From Hyphomicrobiales bacterium (GTDB taxonomy: Bacteria > Pseudomonadota > Alphaproteobacteria > Rhizobiales > Rhizobiaceae), in assembly GCA_900471525.1 (NCBI GenBank), contig UCEZ01000019.1, positions 62,001 to 126,000 of the forward strand: 64,000 nucleotides of DNA. The letters are read 5' to 3'. Each line of letters starts with the position of its first letter. The first letter of the stretch is position 1. The notes under the pieces are model-generated. The model had not been told where the DNA came from. It worked only from the letters and a program-made list of their open reading frames with translations, and did no database searches. Shown piece after piece: positions 51,439-59,842 of this stretch. A program made the translations under genes and the position numbers.

Positions 51439-53160
51439 CTAACCCGCCTGCAACTGGCTCAGGCGGCGGTAAAGACCGTTCTGTTTCAAGAGTTCGGAAT
51501 GACTGCCATCTTCGACGATCGTACCCTCATTGACCACGAGAATGCGGTCTGACTGGGTGATCGTCGCCAGCCGGTGGGCAATAACCAGCGTCGTGCGCCC
51601 CTTCGACAATTCCGCCAGCGACTGCTGGATGGCGCGCTCGGTTTCAGTGTCGAGCGCGGACGTCGCCTCGTCGAGGATCAGGATCGGCGGGTTCTTCAGA
51701 AAGATGCGGGCGATGGCCAGCCGTTGCTTCTGTCCGCCGGAAAGCTTCACTCCGCGCTCGCCGACAATCGTGTCGAGCCCCCGCGGCAGATCGGCAATGA
51801 CACCTTCGAGACGGGCTTTTCGCGCCGCCTCGACAATGTCCTCTTCGCTAGCGTCCAGCCGCCCATAGGCGATGTTCTCCCGCAGCGAACCGGCAAACAG
51901 GAAGACATCCTGGCTGACGATGCCAATGTGGTTTCGCAGCGACCGCAGGCTCATGTCGCGAATGTCGATATCGTCGATGGTGATGGAACCGCCGGTCACC
52001 TCGTAGAAGCGCGGCAGCAGGGCGCAGATCGTCGTCTTGCCTGCGCCCGACGGTCCGACAAAGGCGACGGTCTCGCCGGCACGGATATCGATGGTCAGAT
52101 CGTTCAGGATCGCCTTCGACTGCTGGTATCCGAAGCGCGCATTCCGATAACGGATATCGCCCCTCAATGAGGACACGTCGCGGGCACCCGGCTTGTCGGC
52201 AATGTCCGGACGGGTATCGAGAAAATCGATGTAGCGACGGAAGCCCGCAATGCCCTTCGGATAGGTCTCGATGACCGAATTGATCTTGTCGACCGGCCGA
52301 AAGAACACGCCCACCAGCAGCAGGAAGCCGACAAATCCACCCGCCGACAGTTCTCCGTTGAGCACAAAGTAGCTGCCCGCAACAAGCACAACCATCTGGA
52401 CTAGACGCATGGAGAGATAGCTGAGCGTTGTCGATACCGCCATGATGCGGTAAGCGTCGAGCTTGGTCTTGCGGTAGCGCTGGTTGTCCTTTTCAAACAG
52501 TCCTCGCTCATGGTCTTCATTGGCAAAAGCCTGCACGACGCGGATGCCGCCGACATTCTCCTCGATCCGGGCGTTGAAATCGCCGACGCGATTGTAAAGC
52601 GCTTGCCAGTTGCGCGTCATCCGGCCGCCGTAGCGGGTGGTCAGCCACGCGGTCAAAGGCAGCACCAGCGCGGTGATGAGCGCCAGCTTCGGATTGACCG
52701 AAGCCATCAGCAGGAAGGCGCCGATCAGCGTCATGATGGCGATGAAAACATCCTCGGGACCGTGATGGGCGACCTCCCCGATTTCCTCGAGATCCTTCGT
52801 CAGCCGGGCCACGAGATGTCCGGTCTTCTGATTGTCGAAATAGCCGAAGGACAGTTTTTGCAGATGATCGAATGCTTTTCGCCGCATCTCGGTTTCGATG
52901 TTGATGCCGAGCATATGGCCCCAGTAGGTGACGATCGCCATCAGTCCGCCGTTGACGATGTAGATCATCATCAGCCCTGCCGACGCCGCCGCGACATAGC
53001 CCCACTGTCCCGTCGGCAAGAGCACGTCGATGAACAGCTTGACGGCGATCGGAAAACCAAGCTCCAGCAGACCGGAGGCGACCGCACAGGAGAAATCCAG
53101 GAGGAAAAGGCGCCGGTGCGGCCGGTAATAGGCGAAGAAGCGGGCGACGAGATCACGCAT
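51439..53160 (-). CDS. ABC exporter, fused permease and ATPase (MsbA-like)
   Basis: A 573-residue half-transporter that works as a homodimer. Six membrane segments fill residues 15-300. The ATPase domain has Walker A GPSGAGKTT near 373, the signature LSGGQKQR near 476 and Walker B ILILDEATSALD near 496, followed by the switch His in IAHRLAT. The substrate may be a lipid or drug; it cannot be read from sequence. It is a single-gene unit. Confidence 0.92.
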   Translation of the reverse strand: MRDLVARFFAYYRPHRRLFLLDFSCAVASGLLELGFPIAVKLFIDVLLPTGQWGYVAAASAGLMMIYIVNGGLMAIVTYWGHMLGINIETEMRRKAFDHLQKLSFGYFDNQKTGHLVARLTKDLEEIGEVAHHGPEDVFIAIMTLIGAFLLMASVNPKLALITALVLPLTAWLTTRYGGRMTRNWQALYNRVGDFNARIEENVGGIRVVQAFANEDHERGLFEKDNQRYRKTKLDAYRIMAVSTTLSYLSMRLVQMVVLVAGSYFVLNGELSAGGFVGFLLLVGVFFRPVDKINSVIETYPKGIAGFRRYIDFLDTRPDIADKPGARDVSSLRGDIRYRNARFGYQQSKAILNDLTIDIRAGETVAFVGPSGAGKTTICALLPRFYEVTGGSITIDDIDIRDMSLRSLRNHIGIVSQDVFLFAGSLRENIAYGRLDASEEDIVEAARKARLEGVIADLPRGLDTIVGERGVKLSGGQKQRLAIARIFLKNPPILILDEATSALDTETERAIQQSLAELSKGRTTLVIAHRLATITQSDRILVVNEGTIVEDGSHSELLKQNGLYRRLSQLQAG

Positions 53161-53397
53161 AGTCTTTTGGGTCCTTGTCGACGCTCAACTGCAGAGCGAA
53201 CCGGCCGGATAGCTGCAAGGGCGTTTGACCAGCACCGGTGAAAAGCAATCCTTGACTGATTCCCACTTCTTTTAATCGCTTCGACCGGAAGAACAAGCGG
53301 CATGCACGAGAACGCGCAACGGCGCACATCGGTAAAATACCTCTCACCGCCCGATCGATGCATAAATCTGGCGCCCATTGTCTTCTTGCAGTAGCAA

Positions 53398-53709
53398 TCA
53401 CGTGAACATTTGCATTTGCAGCACGAGCCACACCGATGTCGCAGTCTCCTGTTCGCCGGCATGCAAAGCGAACGCGGCACCGAGAAATACGAACGGAAAA
53501 TCGAAGCTGCCCCACGCGTTGCCCAGTGCCGCGGTTGCGGAAGCTCCGGCGTAGTTGACGTCCTTGTAACGGCCCGAGGCGATCGCTGATGCTGAATTGA
53601 CGACATCCGTGATGCCGACAAGCCAGTCATCAGGGAACGGTTCGCATGCTGCGGTATCCGGCACATCCGCAAAGTCATGATGCACGCCGGGCTGGCGCGT
53701 ATTGGGCAT
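53398..53709 (-). pseudogene. Truncated DUF3095 (adenylate cyclase-like) remnant
   Basis: A 103-codon frame whose residues 10-85 match the N-terminus of DUF3095 proteins as I know them: PLPDGW-type PFPDDWLVGITDVVNSASAI, then ASGRYKDVNYAGAS and FDFPFVF. Intact family members are about 380 residues; here the frame stops shortly after the PFVF segment, and the expected glycine/aspartate loop is partly deleted (FVFLGAAFA). The next 230 bases do not restore the protein in any frame I can follow. An ATG with GGAGG is preserved, so a short product may still be made. Confidence 0.55.
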
Positions 53710-53791
53710 GATCCTGGTTGCCTCCGAACTTTTCCATGCGGCTATCAGTGGCGGATGGTCTAAGGGTCGTGCTCTCGGCGGCGCCAGTCCC

Positions 53792-53831
53792 TTGGTTGGG
53801 TCTGCCTGGTGCATCAGGCAGACCCAACCAA
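53792..53831. terminator. Perfect 17-bp stem hairpin after ohr
   Basis: TTGGTTGGGTCTGCCTG and its exact reverse complement flank a 6-base loop, ending 6 bases before the ohr stop codon on the minus strand. It must end or protect the ohr message; no T run is seen. Its length is exceptional for this window. Confidence 0.65.
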
Positions 53832-53837
53832 TCCCGT

Positions 53838-54233
53838 TCAGATGAGATTGGTCGCAACGTTGATATTGCCATGCGTCGCCTTGGAGTACGGGCAAATGCT
53901 GTGTGCGGCATCGAGCAGCTCACGCGCAATCGCTGGGTCGACACCGGGCACGCTGACGTTGAGACGTGCACTCAGGAAATAGGAACCGTCATCTGCGTTC
54001 AGATCGATTTCGGCATCGACCGAGATTCCTGCCGGAAGCTCGATGTGCCTCTGGGAGGCAACGACCTCGATCGCACCCATGTAGCAGGCCGACCAGGCGG
54101 CACCGAACAAGTTTTCGGCTGCCGGATGCGGCTGCTTCATCTTGACGTCCAAAAAGCCGTCGCTGCTGCGTGCTCCGCCATCGCGGCCGTTGGTGTTGTG
54201 AGTCTTGCCAGTAAAGAGAACCTTGGAGGTCAT
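53838..54233 (-). CDS. ohr: Organic hydroperoxide resistance protein (Ohr)
   Basis: A 131-residue thiol peroxidase of the Ohr/OsmC family. The peroxidatic Cys50 is in AAWSACYMG, the resolving Cys in HSICPYSKATHGN, and the supporting Arg (NGRDGG) and Glu (AAENLF) are present. It reduces organic hydroperoxides using lipoyl-type thiols. The ATG at 54233 is chosen over in-frame upstream codons because it starts the family's first strand. It is divergent from the epoxide hydrolase gene across a region built of an inverted repeat. No OhrR-type MarR regulator is adjacent. Confidence 0.9.
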   Translation of the reverse strand: MTSKVLFTGKTHNTNGRDGGARSSDGFLDVKMKQPHPAAENLFGAAWSACYMGAIEVVASQRHIELPAGISVDAEIDLNADDGSYFLSARLNVSVPGVDPAIARELLDAAHSICPYSKATHGNINVATNLI

Positions 54234-54261
54234 AACGAATTTCCTGTCTGTTGCTGTTGAT

Positions 54262-54350
54262 GATTGAGCGTCTGCACGTCTTGTGCTGCCCAAAGAGGTA
54301 CTGCGACGAGACCGAAATCGCACGTTATGCGTTGTTAGACGTCGATAGCG
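54262..54350 (-). repeat. Left copy of a long inverted repeat in the ohr / epoxide hydrolase promoter region
   Basis: This stretch begins 28 bases upstream of the ohr start codon. It matches the reverse complement of 54527-54613 over about 86 aligned positions, with roughly five of six identical and two single-base gaps. Blocks of exact identity include TTGAGCGTCTGCACGTC, TGTGCTGC, AAGAGGTAC and CACGTTATGCGTT. The copy probably holds the ohr promoter and an operator. Confidence 0.8.
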
Positions 54351-54526
54351 GCGGCTAACGCCATCTTTGGCTCAACCTGGAGAGGCGGCGGTGGAACCAG
54401 CGCGGGACAAAAATTTCGTATGAGATCCACCGACGGGCCGCTCAGCCCTCCCGAGAATGGCCGGCCGTTGCCGAATTCGGCGCGGTTTGGCGGCCCGTAG
54501 AAACTCGGTTTGCTGTGCGGAGCGAC

Positions 54527-54613
54527 CGTCTATGAACATCTAATAACGCATAACGTGTCGTTTCGGCCTCCTCGGCGTACCTCTTGAGCAGCACAGACGT
54601 GCAGACGCTCAAC
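54527..54613 (+). repeat. Right copy of the inverted repeat, upstream of the epoxide hydrolase gene
   Basis: Reverse-complement partner of 54262-54350. It ends 23 bases before the epoxide hydrolase ATG, nearly the same distance as the left copy from ohr, so both genes have the same promoter segment in mirror orientation. The 176 bases between the copies contain no gene I can see. Confidence 0.8.
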
Positions 54614-54636
54614 CGCTATTTCCGAGGAGAAGGATC

Positions 54637-55944
54637 ATGCCCGCGATCAAGTCTGAAGTAATCGACCAGAATCGCCGTCGCCTTTTGGGTGCAGCCGCGT
54701 CCGCGATCGCTGCTCTCAGCGTTGCAAGTTTGCTCCCGGCTCATTCGACGGCCGCAACACAAGCCGAGGCCATTCGCCCGTTTCAGGTGAATATTCCGGA
54801 GGCAGCCCTGGTCGACCTTCGCAGCAGACTGGCTCACACACGGCTGCCCGAGAAGGAAACCGTCACCGACTTTTCGCAAGGGGTGCCGCTCAAAACGATC
54901 AAGCAGGTCTTGCATCACTGGCAGAACGGCTATGACTGGCGCAAGGCCGAGGCCCGGATCAATTCCGTGCCGAACTTCATCACCGAAATCGACGGGCTGG
55001 ACATCCATTTCATCCATGTGCGCTCCAAGCACGAAAACGCGCTGCCGCTGATCGTGACGCATGGATGGCCGGGTTCGATCATCGAGCAACTGAAGATCAT
55101 CGGACCGCTGACAGACCCGACCGCACATGGCGGCAGCGCATCGGACGCGTTTCATGTCGTTATCCCGTCGTTGCCGGGCTATGGCTTTTCCGGAAAACCG
55201 GAAACCACTGGCTGGGGTCCCGAACGCGTCGCGAGTGCCTGGATCACATTGATGCGACGCCTTGGCTACAAGCAATTTGTCGCGCAGGGAGGCGACTGGG
55301 GAGCACTGGTCACCGACTTGATCGGCGTGCAGGCTCCGCCGGAGCTGCTGGGCATCCACACCAACATGCCCGGCGCAGTTCCTATGGAGATCAACCAGGC
55401 CTCGTTCGCTGGTGCGCCGATGCCCGCTGGTCTTTCGGAGGAAGAAAGCAATTCCTACAAGCAGCTCGTCTTCTTCTTCAAGCATGTCTACTACGCACGC
55501 TTGATGGGAACCCGCCCGCAAACGCTGACCGGGCTGGCGGACTCTCCCATTGGCCTTGCGACATACATGCTGGATCACGACGCACGAAGTCTGGAACTCA
55601 TTGCCCGTTCATTCGACGGCCAGAACGAGGGCATTAGCCCTGATGACGTTCTCGACAATGTCACCCTGTTCTGGCTGACGAACACCGGAGTTTCGGCTGC
55701 GCGCCTCTATTGGGAAAACCAGCTGGCTTTCTTCGCCCCCAAGGGGGTCAAGGTGCCCGTTGCCATAAGCGTGTTCCCAGACGAACTCTACCAAGCGCCA
55801 CGGAGCTGGGCAGACAAGGCGTATCCAAATCTCGTCTACTACAACAAGCTTCCCAAGGGCGGTCACTTCGCAGCCTGGGAGCAACCGAAGCTTTTTACCG
55901 ACGAAGTACGTGCCGGCTTCCGTGGCCTGCGGAAATCCGGCTGA
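54637..55944 (+). CDS. Exported epoxide hydrolase (EHN + alpha/beta hydrolase)
   Basis: A 435-residue enzyme. A twin-arginine-like leader (NRRRLLGAAASAIAALSVAS) suggests folded export. Residues 47-155 are the epoxide hydrolase N-terminal domain, and the alpha/beta hydrolase follows with oxyanion loop HGWPGS (142-147), nucleophile Asp220 (QGGDWGA) and His near 410 (GGHFAAWEQP). It should open epoxides to diols. The ATG has GAGGAGAAGG. It is followed in the same direction by an Ohr-like gene and a large regulator, and shares a promoter-region repeat with ohr. Confidence 0.9.
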   Translation: MPAIKSEVIDQNRRRLLGAAASAIAALSVASLLPAHSTAATQAEAIRPFQVNIPEAALVDLRSRLAHTRLPEKETVTDFSQGVPLKTIKQVLHHWQNGYDWRKAEARINSVPNFITEIDGLDIHFIHVRSKHENALPLIVTHGWPGSIIEQLKIIGPLTDPTAHGGSASDAFHVVIPSLPGYGFSGKPETTGWGPERVASAWITLMRRLGYKQFVAQGGDWGALVTDLIGVQAPPELLGIHTNMPGAVPMEINQASFAGAPMPAGLSEEESNSYKQLVFFFKHVYYARLMGTRPQTLTGLADSPIGLATYMLDHDARSLELIARSFDGQNEGISPDDVLDNVTLFWLTNTGVSAARLYWENQLAFFAPKGVKVPVAISVFPDELYQAPRSWADKAYPNLVYYNKLPKGGHFAAWEQPKLFTDEVRAGFRGLRKSG

Positions 55945-56087
55945 AAATCTCGGCGCGCAGCCCGCGCACCGACTTTCCCTTTCGGACAGGCCGACGCCAA
56001 GCATCTTCGGCGCGGCGCCGGCTACAACATCAACTGATCGGATGCGGAAGTGTCAAAAGCACCGTTCGGAACATAAAGAAGAAGGCC

Positions 56088-56507
56088 ATGGGCAAGACTA
56101 TACATCTCCTCTACACGGCCACGACGGATACCACGGGCGGGCGCGAAAATGGCGTCGCGCGCAGTTCCGATGGTGTTCTTGACATCAGGTTCTCAAACCC
56201 TGGTTCGAGCCGCATCGGGACAAACCCGGAGCAGCTTGTCGCCGCCGGCTGGTCGGCAAGCTTCGCGAGTTCCGTCGCGCAGGTGGCCCGGGACAAAGGG
56301 ATCAAACTCTCTGCCGACGTGAGAATTCATGCCGAAGTGGATCTCTCATCGGATCACGATGAGTATGTTATCGGCGTTCGGCTTGCCATTCACCTCCCCC
56401 TTGTGGAACGAGATGTAGCCACGGCGCTGATTAAAGCAGCACAACGGATCTGCCCCTTCTCGAGGGCCACACAGGGCAACGTCCAGACCGTCTTTGAGCT
56501 AGTCTGA
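56088..56507 (+). CDS. Ohr-family protein lacking the peroxidatic cysteine
   Basis: A 139-residue Ohr/OsmC-fold protein. The Arg (GGRENG), the Glu (TNPEQLV) and the second Cys (RICPFSRATQGN) of Ohr enzymes are kept, but the peroxidatic position is Ser58 (AAGWSASFASS, codon AGC at 56259-56261). It therefore cannot run the normal Ohr cycle. It could bind hydroperoxides or other ligands, or have a different chemistry. The ATG follows AAAGAAGAAGG, 143 bases after the epoxide hydrolase gene. Confidence 0.85.
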   Translation: MGKTIHLLYTATTDTTGGRENGVARSSDGVLDIRFSNPGSSRIGTNPEQLVAAGWSASFASSVAQVARDKGIKLSADVRIHAEVDLSSDHDEYVIGVRLAIHLPLVERDVATALIKAAQRICPFSRATQGNVQTVFELV

Positions 56508-56614
56508 ACCCGATGGCTTCGGCCCTTCAGCATGGCGTGCCTTCATCCTTGATAGCGCCAACGAAGTCCTTGGAGTATAAAAAGCCCGGGTGGAGACGGC
56601 TGAAGGTGAGCACC

Positions 56615-59467
56615 ATGACGGGAGCTGGGGACGATACGGCTGATCGACTATCCTTTGGTCCATTCCGCTTGAGTGTCAGCCAGCGTCTCCTTGCGAAGGA
56701 AGGCATCCCAATTGAACTCGGCGCGCGTGCGATGGATTTATTGATCGCCCTCGCCTCCGCGCCCAACAAGCTTGTCAGCAAGCACGATCTGATCGCCCGG
56801 GTTTGGCCCGATGTCATTGTCGAGGAAGGCAGCCTGCGCTTTCACATGACGGGTCTGCGAAAGGCTCTCGGTGACGGCCAGGATGGTGCACGCTATATCA
56901 CGACAATCGCAGGGCGAGGCTACTGTTTCGTAGCGCCGATTTCGCGATCGAGCCTGTCGCAGGGAGAGATTGCCGAAACCGCCGATTTTCGACACGCCAA
57001 CCTTCCGAACCGTCTCGATCGCATGGTCGGCCGGGAGAAAGACATTCTCCGGCTGTCGGACAAGCTGATGAGGTCGCGCATGGTCTCCATCGTCGGCGTC
57101 GGTGGTGTCGGAAAGACCACGGTCGCCACCGCGGTGGCGCATCATCTGGCCCCGACCTTCAATGGGGCCGCATTGTTTGCCGACTTTGGCATGTTAAGCG
57201 ACCCCGGTTTGGTTGCGGCCGGGCTCGCGTCCATGCTCGGCCTGCCAGTCGGATCCGAAGATGTGCGTCCCAGCCTGCTTGCCTATCTGCGCGACAAACG
57301 CATTTTGTTGATTCTTGATACCTGCGAACATCTGATAGAGGCGATCGCGGATCTTGCGGCAAATCTCATCGAGGCCGCACCGCAAGTTTACATCCTTGCG
57401 ACAAGTCGCGAGGCTCTGAGGATCGAGGCAGAAAGCGTCTACAGGCTCGACACACTTGCTTGTCCACCGGATGATCCTGAAATCTCGACCGAGGCCGTCT
57501 TGTCGTTCCCGGCGGCCCAATTGTTCCTGGAACGCGCTGCGGCCAGCGGAGCCGCTCTCGATCTCAGCGAGCGCGATGTGCGCGCTGTTGCGAGCATCTG
57601 CCGCAAACTCGACGGCATGGCGCTTGCGTTGGAACTGGCCGCCAGACGGGTCGAGACCTATGGTCTGCTTCAGACCGCAACGCTTCTCGACCAACATCTG
57701 ACGCTGGGATGGGCGGGATCGCGCACGGCGCCGCCACGCCAGAAAACCCTGCAGGCCACGCTCGACTGGAGCTTCGGGCTTCTCACCGAACTGGAGCGCA
57801 CCGTACTTCGGCGGCTGGCGATATTCGTCGGACATTTCACGCTTGATGCCGCGCTGGAGGTGATCGCTACCCCAGTTCTGGATCGCCCCGTCGTCTTCGA
57901 CGCGATCGATAGTCTCGTGGCCAAGTCGCTGCTCGCGACCCATCCCATCGGCGCGATGATGCGCTACCGGTTGCTGGATACGACACGAGCATATGCGCTT
58001 CAATGTCAGACCGAAGATGATCGGGCCGGACTGGCTGCGCGCCATGCGACATACTACCGGCGCTGGCTGGAACAGTTCGGACCCGATTGGCCGACCTTGT
58101 CGACCGGACCGGAACGGTTGCCCTACTTCGTGAGCATCAACAACGTCCGCGCAGCATTGGAATGGTGTTTTGGGGAGAACGGCGACGTGGACGTTGGCCT
58201 GAGGCTCGCGGCTGCCGCCGTGCCGGTTTTTCAGGTGATGTCACTCTTCCCCGAATGTCAGCGTTGGTCGGAGCGTGCGCTTCTCGCGTTGGACGACGCT
58301 TCTCGTGGCAGCGTCGAGGAAATGCACCTTCAAGCCGGCCTCGGAATTTCCCGCATGTATCTGCATGGCGGCCGCGATACCTCGCAATTGGCTCTCGGCC
58401 GAAGTCTGGAAATCGCTGAAAAACGTGGCAATGCGCTCGATCAGTTACGAATATTGGGCCCGCTGAACATGTTCAATCTGCGCACCGGGGACTTCAACGC
58501 TGCCCTTCACTATGCGAGGCGTTGTTCTGAAATCGCCTCGACCATGGAGGATTCTGCGACTGTTGAATTGGGTCATTTCTTTTTGGGCAATTCGCTGCAT
58601 TTCACAGGTGATCTCGACAACGCGCGTATGGAACTGGAGGCGGCAGCGAGGAGCGAACCACGGCCACAGCGAACTCCGGCGAGCTATGTCGGATTTGAAG
58701 GACGGCACTTGGCCGGCGGGATCCTCGCAAGAAACCTGTGGCTACAGGGTTTTCCGGCGCAAGCCGACACCCGTGCACGCCAGGCAATCAGAGATGCGGC
58801 AGAAGTGGATCATTCCTTGACGCTGTGCATCGCATTGCTCGGGGGGATTGCTGTCTTCCTCTGGCGCGATGACCTACCGAGCGCTGAGGAGCACATCGAA
58901 TGGCTGATCTCGCGCGCAGGACTGGACTTCCTGTCGCCGTACGTTTTTGTCGCTCGAGGTTTCGAAGCGGAAGTGGCAATACGCCGGGGCGACGTGAAGC
59001 CTGGGATTGAGACTTTGCGACGATGTATCGAAAAACTCCATGCGGCCACTTACGAGGTGTTCACGACCATGCTGGAAATCTCGCTCGTCAAGGGATTGGC
59101 GGCGATCGGCCAGTTCGAGGAAGGCATGATGAGGGTGGACAGTACAATCGAACTCGTCGGAAAGAACGGGGACCTCTGCTACTTGCCGGAACTACTGCGG
59201 ATCAGAGCGAACCTGCTTTTGTCGATGCTGCCTTCTCTGGCCGATGACGCCGAGGCATGTTTTATGCGGTCACTTGAGTTAAGTCGAAATATGGGCGCAC
59301 GCGCATGGGAATTGCGAACGGCCACAGATCTCGCGGCGTTCTGGGCCAGAGAGGGGCGTTCGCGCGACGCGCGAGCACTGTTGCAGCCAGTGTTCGAGCA
59401 ATTTGACGAAGGGGGGGATACGGTAGATATGAAGGCTGCCGAACTCCTGTTGGCAACGCTGCATTGA
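56615..59467 (+). CDS. Large regulator: winged helix + NB-ARC ATPase + TPR-like domain
   Basis: A 950-residue regulator. Residues 10-107 are an OmpR/CadC-type winged helix (FGPFRLSVSQRLLAKEGIPI, then SLRFHMTGLRKAL and TIAGRGYCFV). An NB-ARC/AAA ATPase follows with Walker A GVGGVGKTT at 161-169 and LLILDTCEHL near 230. The last 450 residues are helical repeats of TPR type. This is the design of signal-integrating activators such as AfsR/MalT relatives. It is downstream of the Ohr-like gene in the same direction and is the likely regulator of the inverted-repeat promoters. The ATG at 56615 has AAGGTGAG. Confidence 0.87.
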   Translation: MTGAGDDTADRLSFGPFRLSVSQRLLAKEGIPIELGARAMDLLIALASAPNKLVSKHDLIARVWPDVIVEEGSLRFHMTGLRKALGDGQDGARYITTIAGRGYCFVAPISRSSLSQGEIAETADFRHANLPNRLDRMVGREKDILRLSDKLMRSRMVSIVGVGGVGKTTVATAVAHHLAPTFNGAALFADFGMLSDPGLVAAGLASMLGLPVGSEDVRPSLLAYLRDKRILLILDTCEHLIEAIADLAANLIEAAPQVYILATSREALRIEAESVYRLDTLACPPDDPEISTEAVLSFPAAQLFLERAAASGAALDLSERDVRAVASICRKLDGMALALELAARRVETYGLLQTATLLDQHLTLGWAGSRTAPPRQKTLQATLDWSFGLLTELERTVLRRLAIFVGHFTLDAALEVIATPVLDRPVVFDAIDSLVAKSLLATHPIGAMMRYRLLDTTRAYALQCQTEDDRAGLAARHATYYRRWLEQFGPDWPTLSTGPERLPYFVSINNVRAALEWCFGENGDVDVGLRLAAAAVPVFQVMSLFPECQRWSERALLALDDASRGSVEEMHLQAGLGISRMYLHGGRDTSQLALGRSLEIAEKRGNALDQLRILGPLNMFNLRTGDFNAALHYARRCSEIASTMEDSATVELGHFFLGNSLHFTGDLDNARMELEAAARSEPRPQRTPASYVGFEGRHLAGGILARNLWLQGFPAQADTRARQAIRDAAEVDHSLTLCIALLGGIAVFLWRDDLPSAEEHIEWLISRAGLDFLSPYVFVARGFEAEVAIRRGDVKPGIETLRRCIEKLHAATYEVFTTMLEISLVKGLAAIGQFEEGMMRVDSTIELVGKNGDLCYLPELLRIRANLLLSMLPSLADDAEACFMRSLELSRNMGARAWELRTATDLAAFWAREGRSRDARALLQPVFEQFDEGGDTVDMKAAELLLATLH

Positions 59468-59754
59468 GCCCGATACCGTTGAAAAACTCGTCATTACTGG
59501 CGCTTGCTTCCCAGGGCATTCCGCAACGGGAAATCTGCCGTGTCCTCGCTATCGACGGAAAGACACTGCGCAAGCACTTTCGGGATGAGCTTGACCGGGG
59601 TTCCGCGAAGTTCGAAGCCGCGCTTGTTGGGCATCTACTCCGTCTTGCCGGTGGCAGCGGCGGCGTCGCCGTCAAGGCAATCCCCTTCGCGCTCCGGGCG
59701 CGGTTCGGCTGGTCGGAATATGCGCCGCCACGCAGCCGCGCAGCACCGCGCTAA
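59468..59754 (+). pseudogene. Frameshifted phage-type helix-turn-helix gene
   Basis: The segment GIPQREICRVLAIDGKTLRK then HFRDELDRGSAKF matches small helix-turn-helix proteins seen in prophages and integrated elements of alphaproteobacteria. The expected upstream part (EPDTVEKLV, from 59466) is in another frame, so the gene has lost its reading frame and its start is fused to the end of the large regulator gene. It marks the left side of a decayed mobile segment that runs to tRNA-Lys. Confidence 0.5.
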
Positions 59755-59842
59755 AAGCGCCGACCTAACGCTTTTGGATAGCTTTTCGCCAATGTGCCCG
59801 CGCGGTTACGATCTTGGCGCGCGGGGGGGGGTGGAGAGGGGC

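Noticed and set aside
53153-53515. A 120-codon minus-strand frame between the ABC exporter and the DUF3095 remnant
   Set aside because: It overlaps the remnant in another frame, has no family resemblance and runs into the exporter start; it is probably chance.
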